From NCBI GenBank assembly GCA_902729315.2, contig LR746272.1, positions 13,034,327 through 13,098,326 on the forward strand: a stretch of 64,000 bases of DNA, given 5' to 3'. Made by a program: the position numbers and the translations under genes. The notes below the pieces were generated by a model. It saw only the letters and a list, made by a program, of their open reading frames with translations. It had not been told where the DNA came from and made no database searches. Below are positions 52,173-62,999 of this stretch, piece by piece; position 1 is the stretch's first letter; the number at the start of each line of letters is the position of its first letter. The DNA comes from Spirodela intermedia (lineage: Eukaryota; Streptophyta; Magnoliopsida; Alismatales; Araceae).

Positions 52173-52593
52173 GGCAAATTATCTCAAATGTAATGGACCT
52201 GCAGGTAGAAATGCCATCTGAATTTCAAAATTAAGCTTCAGATATGGAGCCACAAAATAATCCTTGGAGAGCAACTGGGACACAGACTTGGGAAGAAAAA
52301 CCAATCTGTACAGGTTACAGATAACAGTTGTCTGCAGAACGCGATAAACTCGACCCGTTAAATCTCGATTTTTAGTTGTGGAATCTTAGGTTTAATTCAG
52401 GTGCTGTTGCAATCCTCGGCGGACTTTACCAAGAAAAACTCAATACAATACGAACGCGAAGCAAGAGGAGGTCACCGGAGCCGTGCTGACGCCGGAGTGC
52501 GCGGCGGTCGTCGCCGAGGAGCAGCTCCTGTTTTTTTCTTGTGGGCAAGCGGGGGAAGGGGGGATGGTCTGTGCTGGGAGGCGACGGACAAAC

Positions 52594-52700
52594 CTGGAGG
52601 CCGCCGGAGCTGGAGCTGCCGTCGAATCGCGAGGTAGGGCTTCGGTCGATGAACTTCGGACAGGCAGGACACACGTCGCCTGGTAGTACTTTCCCACTTG
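52594..52700 (-). promoter_or_regulatory. Likely GRXS15 leader exon
   Basis: GC-rich stretch with a good donor, CCTCCAG|GTTTGT, on the minus strand at 52594/52593. Possible acceptors ending CTGCAG lie between here and the ATG at 52172. Confidence 0.4.
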
Positions 52701-53150
52701 GGTAATTTTATAAGCGGTTTAATAAATAACTAAATCCTATTAAAATAAAATTACAATTTTTGGGCTATTAGGGATGTCAACCAACAAAATTCTTCACTTG
52801 GGTAATTTTTATTATTGTTAAAAAAAACCATTTTCCTTATCAAGGTGTAATAACGATAATTACCATTTATTATTATAAAAAGTACATATAATAGGGGTAT
52901 GAAAAATAGTATAAAAAATTCTTAACGACAAAATTTCCACTTGAAAAATAAATCATTTTCAATAATAATAATAATATTTCTTATGGTCGAGGTGTCCAGA
53001 GCTAGTCTAGCCTTCCTGAGCCCAACCCCAAGGCATGGGACTATAGAAAACCTCAAGCCCAGTTGACACCTATTATAATGAGATCGAAGAGGAAAGAGAA
53101 AGTGAGTCAACGCCGGGCCTATACCAAAAATGGCCCGACCCTACTAGACC

Positions 53151-53237
<87 letters not shown>

Positions 53238-53296
53238 GCTCTGAACTCACAGTCGCAACGTATCAAAAATGGTGGCCTGAAGAACACTTTCTTCGA
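52701..53296. other. AT-rich spacer with long GA repeat
   Basis: GRXS15 promoter side and 3' flank of the Utp12-domain gene. No gene recognised; contains the longest microsatellite in the window. Confidence 0.55.
53154..53238. repeat. (GA)n microsatellite, longest in the window
   Basis: About 75 bases of perfect GA repeat plus a short interrupted tail, roughly 60 bp past the stop codon of the Utp12-domain gene. Confidence 0.95.
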
Positions 53297-54794
53297 CTAG
53301 ATATCACCATCATCATCATCGTCGTCATCGCCGCTGTCGAGCACGGCATCGCCGCGATTGGAGCCGTGGGGGAAGTCGATGACAGCCCCCAAATCCTCCT
53401 CGTCCTCCTCGTCGTCGTCACTCTCTGCTGTGCCTTCCTCCTCGCTGTCCCTGTCCTCGAAGATCACAGGCTTCACCTCCTCTTCTTCCTCGCCATCGTC
53501 CAAGTCCGGAACCTGCCAAGAACAGGGCGCTCATCAGAGAGCAGCCCTTCGATCTCATATCCGAGTTCACGAGCAGCCAGCCGGAGATTCTTACGCCGGC
53601 GAAGACGTTGTCCAGGCAGGCGGACAGCCGGAGCGCCGACCCAAATGTCGAAACCCTCGAATCGATGAGCTGCGGGAGGGGAGGAATCATCAAATGGTCC
53701 AGATCAATTTTAGGGTTCTATAAAAAAAAATGTTTTCAGACAGAAATAAAAAGAAATAGCAGAAGTGTACTGAGAGGATTGACTCGCCTGGTACAGAGAA
53801 TTGAGGGTGGAGGGGGAGGAGGGTTGGGAGATTATGCTGCTCGCATGCTGGACGAGGAGGCTCCTCAGCCAGGGAATGCAGCAGACCAGCACCGCCCCCC
53901 TGCTCATCCGCACCAGAGAGAGAGAGAGATCAGATTTTTGATCGGATCAGGAAGAAGCTCGGATCAGACGATGAGGGACCGACCTTGACTGGAGCATGGA
54001 GATGAGGGAGTCCAAGAGCCTGAGCGCGTCCGACGGATTTAAAGAGGAGACTGAATTTCTAATCACCTGAGAAAAATAAACACGATTTCTGATAAGCAGA
54101 AACTATGAAGCTTTTTTTTCCGAAGAAAGCAAATGAAATCATTACGACCATCGCCATCATCATCATCATCATCATCAAAGAACAACATTTTGCCTTGATT
54201 CTGACAACTATGGAGAGTCAACCCATGAGATTCCACAGATCTTTCAGGAGGGCAAAGCTGGCACCTGTTCATCCCTGGTGTACAGGCAATTCAGCAGCAG
54301 GGCGTGATCCTCTGCACGAAGAGCCTGCTTGAGCAGTAGGTACATCGAATCTGCACTCGGGGGCTTCACTTCTGAGGGGGGATCTTCCTGAGCAGGATCA
54401 TGGCCTCCCGCATCGCCAAGAAGGGTCAGGTCCGCGAGCTTCTCTCCCATCGTCGGCTCATTCACATCATACTGGCCATCAGGCTCGTGCATCGCCAGCT
54501 CTGCATCAACATTTATCTCTGTACTCTCAAGCTATTTTATATGACAGCATTTTCCGACCCAAAAATTAATTTCTTTTCTCTACAGATCGTCCAGAAAAAT
54601 CGTTTTTTTCAAAGAAAAGATGGCGAAGAATTCGGCATGATGAACTGAAGATGGGTTCAGCGCCTTCATAGTCCCTGTGAAGGAAAGCAGAGCATACCAG
54701 TGTCCGTCACCATGATTGCACTGGGAGGATCTTCATCGGATTGAGGAGCGGATCGTTTCCTCGTCTTCTTTTTCTTCCCCATCGAGGCATCCAT
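53297..54794 (-). CDS. Utp12-domain protein without WD40 region (WDR43/Utp5 C-terminus)
   Basis: Six coding exons give 272 aa: 54698-54794, 54265-54500, 53984-54066, 53788-53899, 53595-53669, 53297-53512. The N-terminus is short and basic (Gly-Lys-Lys-Lys-Lys-Thr-Arg-Lys-Arg). NEPTMGEKLADLTLL follows, then a helical Utp12 domain (LLKQALRAEDHALLLNCLY, RLLDSLISMLQSR, WLRSLLVQHASSII, LIDSRVSTFGSALRLSACLD) and a tail of Asp/Glu runs. This matches the C-terminal third of plant WDR43/Utp5, a component of the small-subunit processome that matures 18S rRNA in the nucleolus. No WD40 coding sequence is found upstream to the next gene, and an ATG precedes the basic segment. So it is either a stand-alone gene or a 5'-truncated copy. 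Intron 4 has the donor CAG|GCGAGT (GC-AG). Splicing looks intact. Confidence 0.8.
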
Positions 54795-55362
54795 TCACCT
54801 GACTCCCGGCTGGATACGCTCACTGAAACCACCAGACAACGAGAAGGCCGTCAAGGTTCCTGATAGGTACTCAGGGAGTCAAGGCTTCTCCTAATGGCTG
54901 AACGAGGAGCAGAAACCTAGAGATGTTCATGGGCCAGTCCATACCAGAAGAGGATCTCAGGGGCCAAGCACAGAAAGAGACTGACACAGGACGCAAAAGA
55001 GGGTTTCTTCAAAAGAGGTGGCATATGATGCAGGAGGGGATCAGAAGACCCAGCAAGCTGCAAGAAATTTGAAGCAGCAGCGTCTAAGCCAGGTTCCGCC
55101 TTCCCCCCTGCCCCCGACGGATGTGGAAGAACAGCAGGTCATGATATCGCTAGCGGCGGAGTTACCTTCGGGAGCTGTGAAGCAGGACCAGGAAACCCTA
55201 GACATGGTACAGATGGGGTTGGAAACCCTAAATATGATGCTCTCTGTTTTCTCGCGAAGAGAACCGCTCCGCCCTCAGGAAATGCCCAGCCCGGGGGCGG
55301 ACCTGGGAGGGAGGGACGCACTCAAGACAACCGCAGGCAGGGGGGACAAAGAAGACGGCGAT

Positions 55363-55494
55363 GCACCGTAAAAAAATCCCTAATTCGTGCGGCCCACGCC
55401 GGGGAAGCAAGAGAGAAAGAAGAAGGCAACGCACCGTATACCAAAACCCTAATTCGTGCAGGCCACGCCGGGGGGAGCGAGAGAGAAAGAGAGG
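55363..55494. repeat. 68-bp direct tandem duplication
   Basis: GCACCGTA occurs at 55363 and 55431. Both copies continue into (A/T)CCCTAATTCGTGC, then CCACGCCGGGG and a GAGAGAAAGA tract. One telo-box and one variant box fall in the two copies. Confidence 0.85.
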
Positions 55495-55676
55495 GTCAGA
55501 TGTAGGCGTACCAGGCTGCCTGGTTTGAAGAACGCAACCCTGCTTATTCTGAATTTGGCGACCTCCGAGAAGAAGATGCTCCGTGATAAACGAGGGCGGC
55601 GGCAGACCGAAGCCTTCGCACCTGAGGAGCGAGAAGCTTAAAGAACGCCGCCGCTTCAGAGAGAGGAGGGGTGGGA

Positions 55677-55700
55677 CAGAGAGAGAGAGAGAGAGAGAGG
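55677..55700. repeat. (GA)n microsatellite
   Basis: About eleven GA units. Confidence 0.95.
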
Positions 55701-56104
55701 ACGGTGATGGGGGAGCTCGTCGGAGGAATTAGTTGTAGTCCCGAAACCCCTCTTTGCCCAACCAAGCACTATCGAGGAAGTTCGGGGTAGGGTTTAGGGC
55801 GTCCTCCGCCATTAAAACCTCGAACTGACGAAACAACCCCCGCCCTTTTGTCGGAATCATCTGTGAACCACGATGGCCTTCTTCTCCATAGAGAAAGGCC
55901 AATTATTTCTTCTAAAAAAAATGAAAGGGAGATATGTACAGTGCAGGAATCTAAAAGCGAGAGATATAGGGAAAGACAGGATGACCCGCAGGGCCCATCA
56001 CGGTCGTCGTCTCCCCGTGGATAGAGCGGGGGAAGAAGAGTCGTCTCCTTCTCGCGCGGAGTAGTGGTCGACGTCCCCTACACCTCGCTCTCGACAGAGC
56101 CGCT

Positions 56105-59100
56105 CTACAGGATGTTCATGGCGGCCGCCATGGCGCGGAGCTCCTTGGCGATGTCGGAGAAGGCCGGGCGCGAGGATGGGTCCGACGCCCAGCACCTTTC
56201 CATCAGGGACCTCCACATCGGCTCGCACCAGCTGGGGATCTCCGGCCGCAGTTCGCCTTTGATTATCCCCCCTGAGGAAGGAACGAACCACCATGGAAGC
56301 AGAGTGACCAGGAGCTCGCATCCAGGAGAACGAATCCAACGCAGCAAATTACTTTAAATCCATACCTATTACTTGCTCCGAGGGCATCTCTCCGTAAGGC
56401 TCTTCCCCAGTGAGCAGCTCCCACATGACGACCCCGAACGAGTAAACGTCGACCTAGTAGGAGATGGGGCATGGCGGTGAGTGGCTCTCCCCCACTCTAA
56501 CTATCTCTGAAAACTATCAGAAGAGTACCTACCTTATCAGTCACCATGTTGCTCTGGGAGTTCAGAAGCTCCGGTGCCATCCAGGGTATGGTTCCTCGGA
56601 CCCCGCCGGAGACCAGCGTCCTCCTCTTCACCTTCGAAAGGCCCAGGTCTCCGATCTGGACTTGTTGATTCCAGAGAATTATACACAAAAAATGGAGCGC
56701 ACACAAAACAAAACAAAAAAAAAACTGAGAGACGCGGTTCTTCTGGCCCAGTTCACCTTGCATACTGGTCGATGAGGGTCCCTCATGTTCACCAAAAAGT
56801 TGTGGGACTTCAGGTCGAAATGGACGACGCCCTTCTCGTGAAGGTACTCCATGCCGAATGCCGCATCCATGGCGATGATGAGCCTCTTCCGCCGGTCAAT
56901 GGTCCTGGAACAGGAGGGATAGACAGTTGGTAAGAGAGTGGAGAAAGCAGGGTGCCATCGATCGAAGAAGAAGAAGAAGAAGAAGAAATACCTGTCTTTC
57001 TTTCGAAGAACCTGCTTCAGGGAGCCGTTGACCATGTACTCCGTGACAGTAGCCAGGCTCGTCCCATCAGTGACTACTCCATAGAAAGCCACCACGTTTG
57101 GATGATGGAGTTGAGCCAGCAGGTGCGCCTCCTTCCAGAAGTCTGCGATCTGGAATGAAGAAAGTGTTGAAGAACGGAAAGTACGTCTCTTTCAGAGGAG
57201 ATATCTAAAGGTCAACGACGGACTCCCCGACCCAAAATGACCGAGCATTATCCCCTTCTTTCAGGTCAATAGAGGTCGGAAGGTCAACGCTAGATGAAGC
57301 ATTGAGAGCAGAAACCCGGTGATTCCTGAGTCAGGAGCTGTATGATAGTTACCAGACGGTCCCTCGCTGCGCCGCCCCCGGAGAAGCAGCTCGGCTTTAA
57401 GCGCTTGACGGCCACATCGGAGCCTCTCCATTTCCCATGGAAAACAGTCCCGAACGTGCCCGAGCCCAGCTCGCGTATTTCTTCCAGGTCTGCGCCTTTA
57501 ATGGTCTGCATGCGGGGCGTGGAAGCTGTGAGAAGGGGTTTTACAGTGAAGACGTACGGCGTTCGTAGAAGATGATTCGTTCACCTGCAACTCTCTCCTC
57601 CCTGGCAGAGAGTAATCTGAGGGTTGCTTTTTCCCAGCTTCGCCAACTTCCGCTATCTCTGGAGAGATCCCCGCCTGTTCCTTGGCGTCGGCCTGCTGGA
57701 AGGGAATCCATGAGATGCCGCCCATCTTGGAGGAAAATCTCTGCTTCCGAAAGAGGGGCCTTTAACGTGTACCTTTAATGCCGCCGCCGCCGCCTCTGAA
57801 GCGGAAGAGACAGACGCGTCCTTGTTCCTGCGAGCTCCCTGTTCATTGAATGTGGCAGCTCCTGGGCACGACGGCTTCGACATTCTCGGAACCGCCCCGA
57901 GAGAAGCTCCGTCCATCTTCATGTATGATGAGCTCTCCAAAGGACCGAACCCATGGCGGATTGCGCTCACGGGAGGACCGGGAGCGGCGGTGGTGATGCA
58001 CGGAGGAGGTACGCGGAGGGCATGAGAAAACCAGTAGCCGCTGTTTAAGAACAGGGCCTGACCAGGTCTCTGCTCTGGTTTTGGGACTGTATCGCAGAGA
58101 GTCGGAGAAGGCGTGCTGCTACCACCGCCGGCGCGGAGACGCCATGGTCGTTCCTCCGGTGTTCCCTCGCTGCTCGCAAGATCCAGCGGCCTCCCCGGAG
58201 CGGCGGGCTTTCTTGCATCTGTAGATATTGGGACCTTCGCCGGCTTGATCATCCCAAGAGCGTCGGAAGGATCGCCGGGAAGTCGGCCGGCGACGGCTTC
58301 TGTTGTTATCCCGCCGATCCTGGACCGGACCGGAAGGGAGGAAGGTGGAGGACTCCTTGCGCTCCTCCTCGCCGGAGAGGGCGGCGGCGGACTGAAGGTT
58401 CCGGCAGCGCGACGTCCGGCGATGCTCGGGAGGGCCTTCTCCCGGGTTTTCATCCCCGACATGAGCGAAGGATTCAGATTCTCCGACTGGCCAAGAAAGT
58501 GGCCTCCTCCGGCGGCCGGCGGTGGATTCACCAATCTGTCTCCGTCCGATGAATCTTTATGTGTCGCCTTATTCTTCAAGCTCCCGCCGCGATCGGGAAT
58601 TCCCGATGTCATCGTTCTTTCCTGCAACACGTTGAGGTCGCCGGAGAGCCCAAATTGACGGTTCCCCCGGGAACAACCGGGGAAACCGGAGGGCGGCGAC
58701 TCGCCATCGGTAGAGGGAGGATCCCCCGCGACGGAGCCCCAGTTCTTGGAGGCGGTGCTCTCCAAGAAGGAGCTCCTCGACGACGAAGCGGTTCTCCCAG
58801 AAGGGAAATCGCCCTCTCCGACGGGCGATGCGTCCAATTCTGGGAATCGTAGCGGCAGCGAGGGCACGGTATCACAGAGAAACACGCGCAGGCGGGGGAC
58901 CTTCCCCCACATCAGGAACCGGTCGTACTCCGCCACCATACTTCTCACGTCCTCGTCCCCCAAAATCGGACGGAGAGCATGCCTGCGGCCGTCGTCGCGG
59001 CCTAGATCTGTCCCCCAAATCAGGCGGTGGAAGAGCCAGTGGCCGGGAGGATCGGCATGGAGGGAGAGGAGCGCCCCTGGAAGGATCTCGGAGATCCTCG

Positions 59101-59308
59101 CCAGGAGCTTCGGCATGTTCAGCCCGCACCGGTCGAGGGAGATGATCCTCGTCTCCCCGCCGACGTAGCGCAACTTCCCCTTCTCTCCCTCCGCCATCGT
59201 CGACTGCCGCTGCTCCTTGAACGATCCACCGTAGCTGATGAGCACCTTCATCGCCCCCTGCGGAGGCTCCCTTGGCATTGTCACCCCCTCCACCACCGCC
59301 TCGATCAA
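56105..59308 (-). CDS. Raf-like MAPKKK with N-terminal PB1 domain
   Basis: Eight coding exons give 827 aa: 57773-59308, 57585-57695, 57353-57505, 56992-57149, 56757-56904, 56533-56655, 56366-56453, 56105-56271. A PB1 domain ([24 protein letters not shown]) covers about residues 20-115. A long Ser/Pro-rich, presumably disordered linker follows, then a Raf-type kinase domain from ~556. Kinase motifs are the P-loop GSGTFGTV, Lys583 in [15 protein letters not shown] with Asp683, GDLG with Asp705, and [12 protein letters not shown]. The order is that of plant B-group Raf-like kinases, which act in ABA, osmotic and other stress signalling. Intron 1 (57696-57772, 77 bp) is inferred because the frame changes there; it uses AAG|GTACAC and CCCTTCCAG|CAG. 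ATG 59308 is the first start; 59278 is an alternative. A TATA box lies ~160 bp upstream. Confidence 0.88.
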
Positions 59309-59362
59309 CCAGTGGAACCAGACAGGAGGGAGGCACGCCTAGAGAGAGAATGAGAGAGGTAA

Positions 59363-59384
59363 AGAGAGAGAGAGAGAGAGAGAG
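59363..59384. repeat. (GA)n microsatellite in Raf-like kinase leader
   Basis: GA run about 60 bp upstream of the kinase start codon; it would be (CT)n in the 5' untranslated region. Confidence 0.9.
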
Positions 59385-59467
59385 GAGGACCCTTTCTTTC
59401 TCCGCCCGTTCTCTGTGAGAAGCGGAGATGCTCCCCCGTGAATCGCCGAAAAGTGGAGGGGACGAGG

Positions 59468-59474
59468 TTATATA
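59468..59474 (-). promoter_or_regulatory. Putative TATA box of the Raf-like kinase
   Basis: TATATAA on the minus strand, directly preceded by AAACCC (a telo-box-like word), about 160 bp upstream of ATG 59308. Confidence 0.55.
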
Positions 59475-60781
59475 GGGTTTGGTTGAGAAGGGGCCCACGG
59501 AAAGGAATCCCCCTGGAGATCGGAATCCAGTAGAGACTGGGCACTGTCAGCGAAACACGTGGCGGCTGCCTTCGTCTTCTCTTACCAGCTTCAGGACGTT
59601 CGACACCCAGCCGTCCGATCGTCTTCGCCTGTCCCCGAAATGCTAATTTTTCCGTCCGATCCGCTGACCCAGATAGCACATGATTCTTTCAATACCGTTT
59701 TCTCGATATGCGGGAATTTTGCCGCCCTCCTTCCCTCTCTCTCCCTGTCTCTCTCTCCAGACATGTGAGGCCCAATGAGCCCATTTATCAATACTGGGCC
59801 ATACAAGTTTAATGGGCCGATACAATTCACGGCTTCTCGAGAGGGCTGGCTTTCACGGGATGACCCGGTCCGCTCGTGGAGCTCAACAGTAGTGGCGCAC
59901 ATCACGAGGAGTCAGAGTCTCAGAGCCGGCGTGCCGCTGACTCACTACCTTTCCTGTCTGCTCGGGAAGCCCATCAATAGCCGCCTCATTCTCCGCCCCC
60001 ACATGATGGTTTGACCCTGTGGTCCACGGTCCACCCTCATACCACCCCCAACCCCTCACGGGCCGCCTCCCCCAGCCATATATCCCGCCCATCAATCTAC
60101 CCACCAAGGTTAAAAAACATCCATTAAACACATGTCATTTAGACGGGCAATAATAGCGGTGGATTTGACCCTCATGTTCTGGCCGTTGACCGGATGATGG
60201 TTTTGCCAATAATAGGATCATCGATGTCTAGCCGCTGCTCATTCTCCTCTTCATTAGATCGAGCAGCGAGATGGACGATGTGGGCGGGGGGTTTTTCTAC
60301 GTGGGTCGCGTAAAGAGATGTTCTTTGTAGCCACCCAGGTTCATGCCATTTATGGACCGGAGGGACCTTCGAACCGAGGGCTCGCCATTGTCGAGCAGAG
60401 TTTCTTGGACCTCCTCGGTAGGTTCCAGCGCGTGAAGAGAGCAGGTGATGAAGAGGGGGAGGAGGAAAAGGAAAAGGGAGAAGAAAGTCGTCCCTACTTT
60501 CCATCATCACGTCACATGGCTGACTGACTCTTCTTCTCTCCTCCTCCCCGCTCACAGACGCTTGGAGAGAAGACAGAGGACACTACGAGGGGTAGGTGAT
60601 CAGGTTATGGACGAGGGGGGGGGAATGGAGTGCAGCTCCTTGGGTAATCGGGGAAGAGCATGTGATGATGCCCCTGGCCACCGGTGGGGGATCGTACCTT
60701 TTCTAACCTTTTAACCTCATGGTGCTCATCATCGCCCTGGTGTTTCTACTGTTCCGGATCTACAGCGGGAACCTGGTGTGA
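59475..60781. other. Intergenic, no gene recognised
   Basis: Holds the Raf-like kinase promoter and the 3' flank of the PINOID2-like gene. Short open frames on both strands match nothing known. Confidence 0.55.
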
Positions 60782-61787
60782 TCAGAAGTAATCGAAATGC
60801 TGATGAGCCTCGTGGTGGTGCAGCTCTTGCTTCTCTTTCTCCTTCTCGATCGTCGTCTTCCGAGGATCAGTCGCTGGGGACGGCCTGGGCCTCGCCCTCT
60901 GCAAGTCCCTGGGCGGCGCCTCGGGGGGGCGCACAGATCTGATCAGAGCCCAGTTCACCCCTTGGAAGAAGTCGTGCCTCTTGATCTCCACCGAGCCTCT
61001 CGAGCTCCCGATCCGCTTCTTGGGGTTCTTCACCAGGAGCTTGCTGATGAGGTCCTGAGCCCTGGCCAAGTCCTCCCAGTCCTTGCCGTTGGCGGCCGTC
61101 CGGGGGAAGCTGAGGGGCTGCTTGAGGATGTTGACCAGGGTCTTCTCGTTGTTCTCGCCTTTGAACGGGGTCCGCCCGAAGAGGAGCTCGTAGAGGAACA
61201 CGCCGACGGTCCACCAGTCGACGGCGCTGCCGTGGCCGGTGCCGGAGATGACCTCCGGGGCCAGGTACTCGTGGGTGCCCACGAAGGACCTGGACCGGGC
61301 GTTGACCGGCTCGGCGACGAGCTCCGGCTCGGTCTCTTCCAGGCCCTCTTCTCGGGGGGCTGCTGCCCTCGGAACAGGCGTTCTCTTCCTGCCGTAGAAG
61401 CAGGAAAGTACAGGTTGCATGGGCGGCGGCACGCAGGAGGCGGCGCCGCCCGCTGGGCCACCGTGCTTGGAGCCGACGGGCCCGTGGGAGGGAAGGCGGC
61501 GGTGGCGGAGGAGCTTGGGGACGACGTCGCACTTGAAGGAGAGGTCGAAATCGGAGAGCATGACGTGGCCGTCGCCGCGGACGAGGACGTTCTCCGGCTT
61601 GAGGTCCCGGTATACCACTCCCATCATGTGGAGGTACTCCAGCGCCAGCAGGATCTCCGCCACATAGAACCTGAGCGGCGGAGGAGGGCATACCCGCCGT
61701 TAGAAACTTCCGTCGTCCACCTTGAATCTCTCGGTCAACTGTTTAATTGTCCCCCAAATGGCCGTCTCCAGCCTTTATCGGAGAAAG

Positions 61788-61829
<42 letters not shown>

Positions 61830-62559
61830 TACCCGTGCCATGCTCCATCGTTTTACCATGAGAAAGGAAGGTATAAAGTGGTACGACGCTATGGGGAGAG
61901 AGAGAGAAAGATCACGGAGTTCATGGAAGGGGAAGGAGAGAGAGAGGGAGAGAGGGAGAGGGTGGGGAGGGGGTTGCGTACTTGGCGGAGGAGACGCTGA
62001 AGCGACGACCAGGCTGGCGCTGGCGGAGGGCGTGGAGGTCACCACCAGGACAGAACTCCATGACTAAGCAAGAATAGTTTGCGGCTTCAAAGCTGGCGTA
62101 GAGCGTGGGCAGGAAAGGGTGGTCGAGGGTGGCGAGAATCTCCCTCTCCATCTCCGCTCGTTGGAGCTTCTTCCGGACGGCGAGCGCCTCCTTGTCCACC
62201 ACCTTCATGGCGTAGGCGCACTCAGCGCCGCCGAACCCGGGTTCGTGGAGCCGGCACAGGTATACGTTCCCTAGATCGCCGCCGCCGAGCCGCCGCACCA
62301 ACCTGAAGTGGTCGAGCCCCACGCGGCCGGCCGCCGTCTGCAGCCTCCTGATGGCCACCCATTCCGCCTGGTTCGCCTTGTGCGGCTTGTAGGCGGCGCT
62401 GGCGGCGCTTTCGCCGCCCAAGGACCGGACGGAGAGCGAGCTCGTGCTGCTGAAGCTAACGTCGCTTATCCTGCTCCGGCAGGATCCCCGGGGGGCTACG
62501 GAGGAGGAGCAGCTGCTTTCGTAGTCGGACTCATCGCGACTGCTCGACGTGGCCTCCAT
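60782..62559 (-). CDS. PID2: AGCVIII protein kinase, PINOID2-like
   Basis: Two coding exons, 61982-62559 and 60782-61670, give 488 aa. The kinase belongs to the plant AGCVIII group that phosphorylates PIN auxin carriers. After a Ser-rich N-terminus come [10 protein letters not shown], the P-loop [14 protein letters not shown] and [10 protein letters not shown] (Lys119). Then follow YRDLKPEN with Asp215 and the diagnostic DFD (233-235) in place of DFG, an insertion beginning [26 protein letters not shown] and a C-terminal Phe-Asp-Tyr-Phe PIF-like motif that usually docks PDK1. The insertion and [13 protein letters not shown] segment fit the AGC1-10/PID2 branch better than PID or WAG. The frame extends to an ATG at 62628, but a TATA box at 62646-62653 would place transcription start after it. 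The second ATG (62559, [10 protein letters not shown]) is therefore preferred. Confidence 0.9.
61791..61827. repeat. (GA)n microsatellite in PINOID2-like intron
   Basis: About 18 GA units inside the only intron (61671-61981). A second, interrupted GA-rich stretch lies at about 61934-61962. Confidence 0.95.
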
Positions 62560-62645
62560 GACCGGCGGTGTCGGTGCTCTCGCAAGAGACACGAATCTGA
62601 GCCCGAGGGGAGAAGCATCAGATCCCATCCTCAGGCCCCCTCCGG

Positions 62646-62653
62646 TTTATATA
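62646..62653 (-). promoter_or_regulatory. Putative TATA box of the PINOID2-like gene
   Basis: TATATAAA on the minus strand, 18-25 bp upstream of the first ATG (62628) and 87-94 bp upstream of the second (62559). Confidence 0.6.
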
Positions 62654-62965
62654 CGCAAACCCCCGAGCTCAGCACGATCTGCTACTCTCCCTAAATACCT
62701 CAGTTCCACACTTTAATCACGGAAAGGCCATCAAACTTTAAAAGACTGAACTAACCTCAGAGTAATCCATATAGAGGGTCTGCTTTGGTAAGGGTAATAA
62801 CGGTAGATACGGTGAGGGGTGGGCCCTCAGGGATCGGCCCGGCACGTAGAACGCATGTCCCGAGTTAAGACGACCGCGCTGAGCTGACGTGGCAGCGCAT
62901 GGCCTCACGGTCGCGCCGTGGTCTCCCTCTATAGTTTAACAAAAAGTGGTCCAGCACCTACCCCC

Positions 62966-62966
62966 C

Positions 62967-62990
<24 letters not shown>
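62966..62990. repeat. (CT)n microsatellite
   Basis: About twelve CT units upstream of the PINOID2-like gene. Confidence 0.95.

Positions 62991-62999
<9 letters not shown>

Larger units (their letters stand above)
54795..56104 (-). promoter_or_regulatory. Upstream region of the Utp12-domain gene with telo-box cluster
   Basis: Between two minus-strand genes. Telo-boxes (AAACCCTA or its complement) lie at 55193-55200, 55223-55230, 55444-55451 and 55788-55795, plus a variant TCCCTAA at about 55377. Telo-boxes are typical of plant ribosome-biogenesis promoters, which fits the product. The open frame 55018-55371 (plus) spans two of these boxes and is not considered coding. Confidence 0.55.

Noticed and set aside
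51830-52221. Plus-strand open frames at 51830-52096 and 51952-52221
   Set aside because: They overlap the first coding exon of GRXS15 on the minus strand and its intron; no family similarity.
53154-53238. CRISPR-like array or other prokaryotic repeat system
   Set aside because: The repeats are simple dinucleotides without spacers, in a plant nuclear context.
55018-55371. 117-codon plus-strand frame as a gene
   Set aside because: It spans telo-boxes in the promoter of the minus-strand gene and has no recognisable domain.
57741-57772. 32-bp intron in the Raf-like kinase (GTACAC to AGCAG)
   Set aside because: Too short for the plant spliceosome; the 77-bp alternative restores the same frame with a better pyrimidine tract.
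57822-58658. Plus-strand open frames opposite the Raf-like kinase linker
   Set aside because: Shadows of the minus-strand coding exon in GC-rich sequence; no recognisable product.
60797-61861. 354-codon plus-strand open frame
   Set aside because: Antisense shadow of the GC-rich PINOID2-like kinase exon; the minus strand carries all kinase motifs.
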